Shown here: piece after piece, positions 47,601 through 58,500 of the stretch | Layout of the letters: every line of letters starts with the position of its first letter | Position numbering within the stretch: position 1 is the first letter of the stretch | Assembly: GCA_004802725.1 (NCBI GenBank) | Contig: SGPM01000042.1 | Span: 58,292 to 122,291, forward strand | DNA from: Antrodiella citrinella | Taxonomy: Eukaryota; Basidiomycota; Agaricomycetes; Polyporales; Steccherinaceae | Direction: 5' to 3' | Length of the DNA stretch: 64,000 bases | Position numbers and translations under genes: made by a program | The notes under the pieces: model-generated | Databases searched by the model: none | What the model was told of the DNA's origin: nothing | Seen by the model: only the letters and a program-made list of their open reading frames with translations

Positions 47601-50600
47601 ATGTCTTCCAAGAAGCATCTCCCTGAATATGCCAGGTCAGATGCTTTGGAGTCGCATTACAGCCTTAAAACCACTCGCGACGACGACTATGAGGCTCAGA
47701 CAGTCGCGTCACCACTCAGGATGGCCTGGTTGAAGTATCGAGCTTGGACTTTACCTGCTATTATCTCCCTGATCATTGTGCTACTTGGATGGCCTGCCAC
47801 TGCTCGCAGCACTGTCAGCTCGGTCACAGCTTCCGAGTCCGTTGTCCTCGCCGAACCACCTCGCAACTCCACCGGCTTGACCGATGCTGTCCAGTGGGAT
47901 AACTACACGCTCTTCATCAACGATCAGCGCATCTTCATACAGTGAGTCCCGTCGTATATGCTGTCTTCAAGTACAAGCTCACCACCGCCATGCTACTGCG
48001 CTATGCACTACTAGCTCGGGAGAATTTCACACTTTCCGTCTCCCAATCCCCGATCTATGGCTCGACATCTTCCAGAAAATGGTTGCCTCCGGATTAAACG
48101 CAGTCAGGTATGCATTGCAGTAAATGCACGATCGACATGTCTCCTTACGCCATCGTATGGTTTTAGCATCTACATTCATTGTACGAAATGTCTTCCCGAA
48201 GTCCAATTATATCTTTTGACAGTTTTGCGTTGTAGGGGGCCTTACAAATCCCGCTCCAGGAGTGTTGGACTTCGACGATTGGCGTAGTCTTCAAACCATT
48301 TTCGACGCTGCCAAATTAGCAGGTATATTCATCGTGCTGCGACCAGGTGAGGATGCAGTGATGTAGGGTTATCCTCAGATGATCATTGATATATAAATAT
48401 GCAGGCCCCTATGTAAGACGATAGTTTCGGAACTCTGACAATGATCTAACAGTCTGTGTAAGATCAATGCGGAGACAACGGCAGGAGGTATCGCACACTG
48501 GGCCACCAGCCTAGTTGCGTCAGAGCTTCGCACCAATGCCACCGATTTCAAGGACGCCTGGACGCCTTACATAGACGGAATTATCAACGCTACTGTACAC
48601 AATCAGATTTCCAGTGGTGGCCCGGTCATAGGTACGAGGGTAGTCGGCTGCTACTGCTATGCATTGCTGACTCTCGTATTACGAAGCTGTACAAATTGGT
48701 AACTGAAAATTGCTCAGTCTTCCACTCCAGCGTCTGACCTAGTATTCAAGATAATGAATACACACAAACACCTATTGACCGCGCAGAGTATTTTTCAGAA
48801 TTGGAGACTGCTTTCATTAATGGGGGCATTGTTGTGCCTCTGTGAGTGTACTCTATCGGATCTCACCACAGCGAAGCCATCTGAACAATGAATCTGTCAG
48901 CACGTACAACGACCCTGGAGAAGGACGAAACTTCATAAATGGCACAGGAGCTGTTGATATATATGGCCTTGTTAGTATCTTCGCTGTCCTAAGCGGGCCC
49001 ATCACTGACTACTAGACATGTCCAGGATTCCTATCCACAAGGATTTGACTGTTCAAACCCAACCGTCTGGGCTCCAGTCACGTCGAATTATCATCAATAT
49101 CACGCAGAAGTGAATCCAAGTCAACCTTGGTACATGCCAGAATTCCAAGGTAGAGACCCAAGCGCTTTCATCAGCTCTGTCTTAACTGACATCCGAGCAG
49201 GTGGAGCATTTGACCCTTGGGGCGGTCCGGGTTATGATGCCTGCGAACTTCTGACCGGGCCTGACTTCCAAGACGTATTCTATAAAGAGAATTGGGCCTC
49301 GAACGTCAAGCTAATCTCGTACTACATGGTTTATGGGTAGGTTAACTTGTATGGTTCTCTGGTCGGTAGGTCTGATCATCCGTTGTAGGGGAACAAGCTG
49401 GGGAGGCATACCGTTCCCTGGTGTGTACACAAGGTATTTTGTTTGAGCAGCGCATCAGATTTTTTTCTTGACCTTTGAACAGCTACGACTACGGTTCCGC
49501 TATTCGCGAGTCCCGCGCGTTATCGCCCAAGTTCGACGAGCTCAAGCGCCAAGCGCTCTTCATTCGCAGCTCCCCAGAGCTTCGCAAGACAGACTGGATT
49601 GGCGACACCAGCACTGGCATCCCTGGTGTCACCCTTAACGGATCTGCTGCATTCGTGACGCTATTGAGGAACCCAGACACCAATACCGGATTTTTCATCG
49701 CTCGCCAGAACAACTCGACGTCTACGTGGGTAACATGTCACTACTTCGATGCTTATCAGATGCTGACATATTCTTCAGAGACGACATCACGTTCTCTATC
49801 TCACTTCCCACCTCACAAGGGGTTGTCACTCTTCCACAAACGTTCAGCTCGATCGCTTTGAATGGTCGTCAAAGCAAAGTGCTGCTCACCGACTACTCTT
49901 TCGGCAGCAAGTCATCCCTACTCTATTCTACAGCTAGCGTCTTCTTCGCTGGCATCATCGATAGAAGGGATGTCCTGTTCCTCTTCGGTAATGCAGACCA
50001 AAGTCACGAATTCGCGCTTTCGCTCACTGGCAATGGCGGTGTCCGAGCTTCTCAGGCCGATGTAAAGTTTACCACAAAGCCAGGCACCAAAGGTTCAACA
50101 CTCGTCACCGTGCTTCCAGGCGTTAAGGGTCTTGTCACGATCTTTGAGTCCGTCAGCCAACTCGTCTTGTTCAGTGATCCCGTCACTGCAGCTACTTTCT
50201 GGGCACCGACCATCCCTTCTGCTTCTGGAGATCTCAAGAATTTCTGGCAGTTTGGCTCCAACGATACTGTTCTAGTAGGAGGTCCTTACTTAGTTCGCAA
50301 TGCCACTATAACGAAATCCGGAGAGCTCGCCCTCCGCGGAGACCTCAACCAAACTGCTATACTGACCGTGATTGCGCCGAGCACCGTCAAACTGGTGTCT
50401 TGGAATGGGGAGGAGGTCCCTACCATGGTAGCAGCAAGTACAAGCAGCGGTGGCCCCAAGTCTTCTGCTATCCGGACCGGTCGTGTCGACATGAAGGTAC
50501 AAGCGAGCGGGGTGAAGGTTCCGACCTTGAGCAATTGGAAGTTCGCTCACAGCTTACCGGAAATCCAATCCTCGTTCTCGGACGCGGACTGGATCGTGGC

Positions 50601-51934
50601 CAACCATACTACAACGAATATTACCGACAAGCCTCTCTTCGGGGATGGTCGGGTGCTGTTTGGTGCGTCCCTTTGACAACACCTCCGTCAGATCTTTGAT
50701 TTACATGTTCTGCTCAGGTTGTGACTACGGCTTGTAAGGATGCATGTGCTTAGAGTAAAAATGTCGCTGATTTATCCATTAGTTGCGAGAATATCGTCCT
50801 TTGGAGAGGTCATTTCATGGCTTCCGGTTCAGAGAAGTCGGTGAACCTCACCATCAATGGTGGTAGCTGTAAGTTCTGTCTTGTACGTATCATGTAACTC
50901 GGAGACTGAAAGTGATCGATAGCATTTGCGGCATCCGTCTTCTTGAACGAGCAATTCCTCGCTTCTACTTCTGGCGGAGATCAAACGAATGCCCTTTATA
51001 TATTCCCCACAGATTCTGTGAATATAGGAGAAGATAATGTCATCACTGTGATTCAGGTACGTCTCGCAATGATTTCCAGATAGTCTAGCTTTCTAACAAC
51101 TTCGTGGACAGGATAACATGGGGAACGACGAAGATGACAACGGTATGGCCCAGACACGAGTTCGTTCCTGCTACGTTACTAACGGAAGATGCAGAGAAAT
51201 CTGCTCGCGGGATACCCGGATTCCAGCTCAACGACGGAAACTTCACCGAATGGAAGGTCCAAGGCAAGATTGGAGGTTACACCGGGTACGCACTCTCGCA
51301 ACGGATTGTTGGCAATCATCTTATCGTTTGCTTCTTTCCAGATACCCAGACAAAACGCGAGGCATATTCAATGAAGGTGGTCTCTTCGGTGAACGCGAAG
51401 GATGGCACTTGCCCGGCTTCGATACCTCGTCTTGGACGTCTCGTTCGTTTGACCAAGGACTCCCTTCTGGAAAGGCCGGTGTAGGTTTCTTCGTCACGAC
51501 CTTCGATCTGGACATTGCAAAGGACACAGACGTATTCATGTCCTTCACCTTCGACGAGATCAATCAGCCCTACCGTGCTCTTCTCTTCGTCAATGGCTGG
51601 AACTTTGGAAAGGCAGGTATTCAATACTCTTATCTTTATAGAATATGCTGACGACTGGGGTTCAGAGAGTCGCAAACCTTGGTCCTCAGTCCAAGTTCCC
51701 GGTGCATCAGGGCATACTCGACTACAACGGAAAGAAGTACGTTGACTTCAACTCATTCGCGCCCGCCACTGTGTACTCATTTCCCCCTTCGTCAGCACCG
51801 TTGCCATCGCTCTTTGGGCATTGGAGGACACGTCCGTATCTCCCACCCTCCAACTTGTCGTGGATCAAGTCCTGGATGGAGGCGTTGGTGCGATTGGCGT
51901 GAACAATCCGCAGTGGATTCCCCGTGCAGCATGA
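47601..51934 (+). CDS. Beta-galactosidase, glycoside hydrolase family 35, with N-terminal membrane anchor
   Basis: A large multi-exon gene. The N-terminus has about 48 polar residues, then a hydrophobic span (residues about 49-67, [19 protein letters not shown]) with no Ala-x-Ala cleavage site, so a type II signal anchor is likely. The GH35 barrel follows: [23 protein letters not shown]-like region, IAHWATSL, the acid/base motif QIDNEYT (split by an intron), the nucleophile motif MPEFQGG, and MVYGGTSWGG. Beta domains follow, with many N-glycosylation sites, ending [11 protein letters not shown] at TGA 51932-51934. The enzyme cleaves terminal beta-galactose, for example from plant pectin or hemicellulose side chains. 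The full length of about 1000 residues matches fungal LacA-type enzymes, most of which are secreted. Confidence 0.9.
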
Positions 51935-52195
51935 ACACCGAAGGCTTCCCTGAAGATCCTCCCCATGCGAAATAAGACCAGTCATGACTTAGCATAGCCC
52001 GGTTGCGTACCTGTGGTAGCGACACCACTTTCAGCGTCGTATCCCAAAAATACAGATGATTATTCGAACGAAAAAGTCCTTTTAAGGGGTACACTGCCAG
52101 TGGAGAGCAAGAAGTACTGCTACATGGTCCCGGCTCCAGTCCGCAGCAACTCAAGAATGAATGAATACGCCGACAGTCCAATACTAGTCACGGTC

Positions 52196-53207
52196 CTAGT
52201 TGCCGTTGCCACCAATGGCATTTCCACTGATGGACTCACCGCCATTACCAGCTTCATCTATTGTATCAGGTATGAATGAGTGACTATGCAATGTGAAATG
52301 TGATGATGAGAAAACTTACTGGTGCCGTAGTTCAAGATCTCTGACTCTCCTGAGGCGACATTGATGATATCACCACCATTAGCATCTCCAGAGTTTCCAG
52401 ACGTGGCGTTACCCCCGCATTGGCCGTTCCCGCCTATCGCCTCCCCACTGATGCTCTCCCCACCATCTCCGGCAGTGTCTGCGTGAACGAGATGAGAAAC
52501 ACGAAACGCGGCGAAGCTGGGTCGAAAGGCTTACTGTTACCCCCGTTGACGATTACGGAGTTGCCCGAAGCTTCATTGATGACGTCGCCGCCATCTGCGT
52601 TTCCTGAGTTGCCGGATTGCGCATTACCGACATTATCATCCTCGTCTAACGACAAAGTAAACATGTGTAACTGAGTTAGCAATAGTACTGAGCGGACTTA
52701 CTTTCACCACCGTTGATAATCTTGCTCTCTCCGGAGGTTTCGTTAACGATATCACCGCCAAGAGCGTCGCCAGAGTTTCCGGAGAGAGCATCGCCGCCTG
52801 TATCTCCACCAATAGCGTCACCCGAGGTCAAATCACCGCCTGTACCGGCTTCAACTGGATTGAAAAATATCTTAGTTAGTAGAAGGTAGAATTGGAGCGA
52901 AACACATACTTTCACTGGTACCATCGTTGTAAATCGCGCTCTCGCCTTCGACGATCTGGGTAACAATATTAATTCCACCGTCAGTGGATCCAGAATTGCC
53001 ACTTGTAGCGTCACCGGAGCCATATTGGGTGAGACTTGAGAAGTTCGGTGTGAAGGCCTCCCTGATCCGCTTGCCCAAGAAATGAGTCTCGCGCTTGCTA
53101 GCGGCGAAGTCCCTGGCAGATACCGCCGCACTTGGAGCTCCGGAAACGAGGAGCGGGCTGCACACGAGGGCGGCAAAGACCAACGAGTTGAGCAAAGTGA
53201 CCTTCAT
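52196..53207 (-). CDS. Secreted Gly/Ser/Asn repeat protein built from symmetric phase-1 exons
   Basis: Five exons, 52910-53207, 52702-52854, 52535-52645, 52320-52478 and 52196-52257, give 260 residues. Exon 1 has a signal peptide (MKVTLLNSLVFAALVCSPLL) and a basic segment (SKRETHFLGKRIRE) that may be a propeptide site. From there every exon carries a version of the unit SGNSGDAxGGDIxNxxSGxS followed by xIxNxGxS. Exons 2 and 4 also carry GGESISGxAIGGxG, and exon 5 carries only that part. All four introns (55, 56, 56 and 62 bp) are phase 1, so internal exons are symmetric and can be duplicated or lost without frameshift. There is no recognised domain. The composition suggests an extracellular structural or adhesive beta-rich repeat. 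It has a single Cys in the repeat region. Confidence 0.78.
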
Positions 53208-54913
53208 AGTAGTAGGAGGAAAGGAAAGTTGATTGAGAGGAGAGGAAAGAGAGTAAATGGCAATCCACGGTGTAATTCGAAAGGATTCTGGTAAAGACTT
53301 TATACTGCGGTGCCGTCTACATGGATAAAAAGAGTGTCAGAATATTAAATATATTCATCGCTCTCCCACCACCTCAACCGCGACATCGAGGGGCTGCAGA
53401 AGAGAAGGGAGATGTTTCATTTTCAGGGTGATCGTCTGTGAAGATGCTAATGTGAGCTGTGTGCGTATGCGTAACGTCGCCACATGATGGCTTGTAGGTC
53501 TCGGGGTTCATGACGGGCCAGATTCGTGTGGAAGCCTAACTCACCCAGAGTACAGCCATCCATGTCTGCCTTCATGTACAGCTGGTTGCAAACGATGTGC
53601 GAGTCACTAGTCCCATGACGGTTCGGAAAACGAAATGGAGCGGGTCCGGCAAATGATGCCAGACCTATTCCAACCTTTGGTAGTGCGCCGCGCCACCAAC
53701 GAACAGGTCGGGAGGCCGGGGCGGGATCTCTAAATTTCCCAACAGGTAGAAACGTCGACTCGCGTATCGTTTTGCAACCAGCTGTAAAATGAAAGGGTAA
53801 CATTTCAACCTGGCAGCTAGGGGTGCAGTTGTTTCGCCGACTCGGATTGTAAAGGGTCGGATATGGGTTCGTTGGACACCGTGACTTTGAGGGCTCTAAT
53901 AGTCTCTGTTGGCCAATTGCCTATGTGATGCCGTCATCGAAGGAGTTCACTGTTCCGTGGTCAACGAGAGCTAGTAGAAAGCTGAACTTTACACACATAG
54001 GATTTGCAGTCGTCGGCCCATCAGCGAACTTGAAACAGGGCTGAGATGGGATGACCTTATCAGGAAGGCGATTGAACGCCAGCCAGGCGTGGGATTGTAC
54101 GGAGCTACAAGAACTTGGCTTAGGGCGCTGCAGGGGCACCCCGGTCCGAGCCCAAATCGTTCGTACAGAATGGTGAAATGTATTAGGGACAGACGGATGG
54201 ACGGGCTAAATAACTATGCATTAAAAACAGAGGGACTCGTCAGGGGATCATCCCTCTAAGTGTCTCAGGCCCCAAGGTAACGACTACTAACGAGTAAGTA
54301 TGTTCCTTGCAACAGACCACCGTGTTCATGTACTTTGAAGTTTGCGCTCCCTCCGAGTCTGTGAGCTCATCGACATCAATCGCGAAACCAAGGATCGGTT
54401 GTACACACACCACCTCGTTTGAAATGTGTCGTAGTTGGAGATGGCAAGAATCTTGTCCCATCATGCAGAAATGCAGCAGAATGTGGGGCAAGTGCAAGCA
54501 GTCGGGGTCGAAAGCGAAAGGCGGGCAGTATTTGTTGCCTAGGTACCACCAGGTGTGGGCATCGTACGTATCCTTCAGCATAGGCCAAGCTGGCCACCCC
54601 AAGATCAGACAGACTGGGACTGAGACAGTGCGGCGCTGGTCACATCCCTGTTCCCTATACCAGACAAGGGTTGTATCGACGGCCGCATTCTCGGGTCTGA
54701 GACAGTGTTGGAGCAAAGTCATGCGCGGGAACGCACACATTAGATAATCGGCTGTCAAAATGAAAATGTTCGCGTCCACACGCTGAGTAGTGCACACCAC
54801 GGGTATACCCGCGGGTGTCACCGAGGTCACCCGTACCCGTACCCGTGGTAGCTTCGCCATATCAAGCGTTTTCGAAAGGGTCAAGGGTCTGCGCTGACAA
54901 AGCGTCCCGACCC
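53208..54913. other. Unassigned stretch
   Basis: The first 150 bp carries the promoter of the repeat-protein gene. Minus-strand frames at 53447-53803 and 54240-54884 (118 and 214 codons) have no recognisable domain; the latter partly reflects a CCCGTA repeat near 54820-54845. No gene is called. Confidence 0.4.
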
Positions 54914-54941
54914 TCTAACCCTAGCTGCTGCTAGGGTTAGA
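54914..54941. repeat. Telomere-like palindrome
   Basis: TCTAACCCTAGC and its exact reverse complement (GCTAGGGTTAGA) flank a 4-base centre TGCT. Each arm contains the TTAGGG/CCCTAA unit. A partial GGACCCTAT-like copy follows. It could be a short interstitial telomere-like sequence or a binding site for a TTAGGG-recognising Myb factor. Confidence 0.7.
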
Positions 54942-55090
54942 CCCTATAGAGCATCACGTGATCCCAAAACTTTTGGCCCAAGTTCAACTTTTTCAACGCG
55001 AGTTCGGGATTTCGGGCGAGGGCACCGACGCGATTGGACGAAGACAGCAGCGAGCTAGAGCGTGCATGAAAGAATGCATTACCGAGTTAT

Positions 55091-55235
55091 AGAAGTAAGT
55101 AAACAGCGTGTGTAATATACATATTAGAGTGCTCTGATGTTCATGGCCGTGAACATCAGAGCGCTTAGCCTGAAAGAATTGCGGTATGGACTTGCAGAAG
55201 TAAGTAATAAAGCACGCTTAGTGTACATATTAGAG
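55091..55235. repeat. Direct repeat pair flanking a hairpin
   Basis: AGAAGTAAGTAA occurs at 55091-55102 and 55196-55207, and ACATATTAGAG at 55119-55129 and 55225-55235, with matching spacing. Between them lies a perfect 13-bp inverted repeat, 55131-55162 (GCTCTGATGTTCA ... TGAACATCAGAGC, 6-base loop). This lies just beyond the 3' end of the transposase-like gene and may be part of the element's end. Confidence 0.6.
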
Positions 55236-55533
55236 GAACTGGGCCTATGGGCTCGTCGAATGGTGGCGAGAAATTGAAAGCGCCAGAAGTAGATGTGAGA
55301 AATCGAAACATGAAACACGGGAAAGCAAGAGGGGGAGCGGTGCACGAGAACCTGAACATCAAGAATGAGGCCGGACGAACGAGCTCGCCGAACGGCAGCG
55401 CTGATGCTGGCAGATATGTATATATACATATGTGCACGCGTGAACGAAATAGCTGACAATGATGAATGAGCTGCGAGAAGTGGTAGAAAGTAGAAGGAGA
55501 CTCGCGTACCGCTATCCGTGGACAACTGAAGTT

Positions 55534-58500
55534 TCAAGCCAGACTCAGAGCTGCGCCATCAGCTGGTGCTTGAGGTCCGCCTTGTCGCAGGCAGTCAACG
55601 CGTAGATAGCGGAGACCATTGTGCATGACAGTGAGTCCCCCGACCGCCTTCTCATCGATTGACATGCTGGTGTACAGCCGAAACAGGAAATCGTCGCCAA
55701 TCTGCACTAAACGTGCACCAAGGAGAGCGGAGAACGAGGTGTATTCCATTGTCATGTCGGTGGCTGATTCATGTTCGTCCGTGACCCGGCGGTGAAGTTC
55801 CCGTACTGCCATGAGGAAGGGGAGGTGGTGGAAGTGTTCAGCCTTCGTGAAGATCCCAGCCGGCTGTGGGTACGGTATACGCGGACTACCACATTTGAGA
55901 CGAACAGGTGCGCCGTCCGAGCAATACCCACGTTTGTGGTTGATGGTCGAGCCGGTAGGTCCTGGGTACATGAGTGTGTGGCAACGAGTACACGTCATCT
56001 TGTTCTAAAAATTGTCTGAGCCTCTACGTCGATATGTGTTCGACTGACAGTACTCACCGTGCTCGACTCAGCAGTCGCATTTGCTACTGCGGGCCCTGTG
56101 ATCGCGGCTGCCATGTCTTTCCCAAGAGGGACCGCGTAGCAATGCTCCTTCCAGAATGTCTCTGTTCCAGAGCGTTTCGCTGGTAAGCAGTGATCTTATT
56201 AACTGGGAAGTACTGAGCACCGTGGACCGTGGACTTACAAACAAAGTTTCGAGTCTTAAGACGTACGAGCACATTCTTCTCCACGTTGAGTATCTTCTCA
56301 ATGAGTGCCTTCGGACTCTTCTTAACAATTGGTCGAGTCAGAAGTCCATTTCTTCGAGCCGCGTCGTCCCGGATGACTTGTAAGCGGTTGTTGTACTCGA
56401 TGGTCGCCTGAGCCCAGCGTGTCGTTGTCATGCCAAAGGACGACCAGCCGTAGATCTTGCGCAACTCCATGAAGAGGTAGAATTCGTCGTCTTCACCGAT
56501 CTTCAAGGAACGCGTGTCGATGTTGGTGGCAAGAGAAAAAAGAAGTTCCGTAGGTGTGAAAGCCCGACGTGCGATGTGGGCAGGTAAAGGCAATGGCGAG
56601 AAAACATCCATTGGTGCTTCTTCAGCTGCAGCAGACGGGGATGGTGCTACAGGGTCCGAGCAGTGAGCCTGAGGGGCTGTGGGAGTCTTATCCGGCAACT
56701 GTGTAATCCCATAAGTACTGATACATGATAACGATTGCACAGAAGATAATGTTGTACGCACGAATAGATCTGAATGCGATACCTCAGGAAGCCCGAGCTT
56801 TGCTGCACCAGTCAAAGCCTGTTTTGATTTGGAGGTCGGTTTTGAGGGCCGGTCGAAGAACATATCAATCTGTGTAGATCGTGTTGAGCGTACCGGCTGA
56901 TTCTTAGTTCAGCTCTGCGCACAGCGATCCATGACAAGAGAAACTAGAGACTCACCTGTTTACCAAAACGGACAGCTGAAGACTTACTTGTGATTGAAGC
57001 TGCTGTTAGAGCAACCTCGGGCTGTGTAGTACTGTTGGTGCTGACACGAAGACGTTTGGCAGGTGAAACCATGTCGTCTTGATCGCTTGGCTCGCCAGAA
57101 GTAGAAGAAGGTGGAACATCCAGCCGACGTTTGCGCGGGCTTGGAGGTGGACCTACTGCCAGCCCGGACCCTAATTGATTATTTGCGCGAATCTTGCGGG
57201 CCTGGGAAGAGTCTTCTGCGTCTGAGTCACCAACGCAGGTGAGATCCTAAGAAGGGGGCATTCCAAGTCAGCAATAGAGCATCACAATCGACCAACGTGA
57301 CCGCCGCACGCGAAACACGAGTAAAGAAAGTCAGAACACTTACAATAACAGCTTCTTGTTGCCTGTGATCTTTATCAACATTGTCGTTGTGCTTGACCTC
57401 CTTGGGTGGCTCCTCGGATACTGTGGCTGTGGCTGCGGATATGTTCCTGATGGATTCGGATGTGATACCGAGACTAACAGAGACCCCACTTGAACTTGAA
57501 GCCACGGGCCCCATGATGGCACGTCGTTGAGTAGATGGAGTGTTCGAGGAAAGAGAACCTGAGTTCGGGACAACTGCATCTGGCACACCAAGAGCAGATA
57601 TTGGAGAGATGATGGTTTCGGAAGAAAGGGGGGCAGTTGCCGGTACGAACAGCTTCGCAGGCTGTATGTTAAGACGCTTGCTGAGAGTGAAGAGATGCTC
57701 TGTAGATCGCGTAGACTTAGTAAGCATATCCTTCCATTCTTCCTCCTCGCTCTTGACTTCGAGAAGACCACCAAAGGCCGTGGAACTCTCCGACTGTACA
57801 AGACCGAAGCTCTCGTCACTATCGGCGGGCTCTAAGATACTCAACTCTTGGTCAAATTTGCTCCCTTTTCCCTTGGGAAGTAGACGGAGGAGTCGGTTCC
57901 AGTGTCTGGCAACGAAATCGACTTGGCCGATGTAATGTGAGCCGTATGTAGAGGCAATGAAGGGGTAATGGGAGAGGAGCGCATTCCGGTGAATAACACG
58001 GATGTTCCGACGCAGCACGAAGTCGTGACCAAGATAGAGTAATGTGACGAGCCCAACCGTGAACGATTTCATCATTCGGCCCCAACCCTTGTGTGAGCCC
58101 TCAATACGGCTGCCGTCAACGCAGATGTCATCACGAGTACGTGTAAGACAACCTTTGCGGACGTGAGAGAGCTGTTCGTCGAAGATCTGAATATAATCAA
58201 TACATATGCACAATGCCAGTACACTTTGACTACTCACTGCAATAGCTCCTTCCGACCAGACCGTTCCACTCTCCAGATACTTGTCGTAGACAGCCTTGAG
58301 ACGTACTTCTTGATCTTCCTTCTTCCAATATTTGGCAGGTTCTCCTCCGCACGCGTGTTTCTCGAGGATGGCTTCTACAATCTCCTTGAGAACAATTGAA
58401 TACATCACGTTCCGTGTGCCCTCCATGATGCCATCACCGAAGCTAGCAGCAAAAAGTGTCCACGACCACCATAAGTCACACGTTCACTGGCAGTATTGCG

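Noticed and set aside
52196..53207. CRISPR-like or satellite repeat
   Set aside because: The repeats are diverged, coincide with exons and keep frame, so they are coding.
54240..54884. 214-codon minus-strand open frame
   Set aside because: No domain, signal or repeat logic; part of it reads through a CCCGTA simple repeat. Not supported as a gene.
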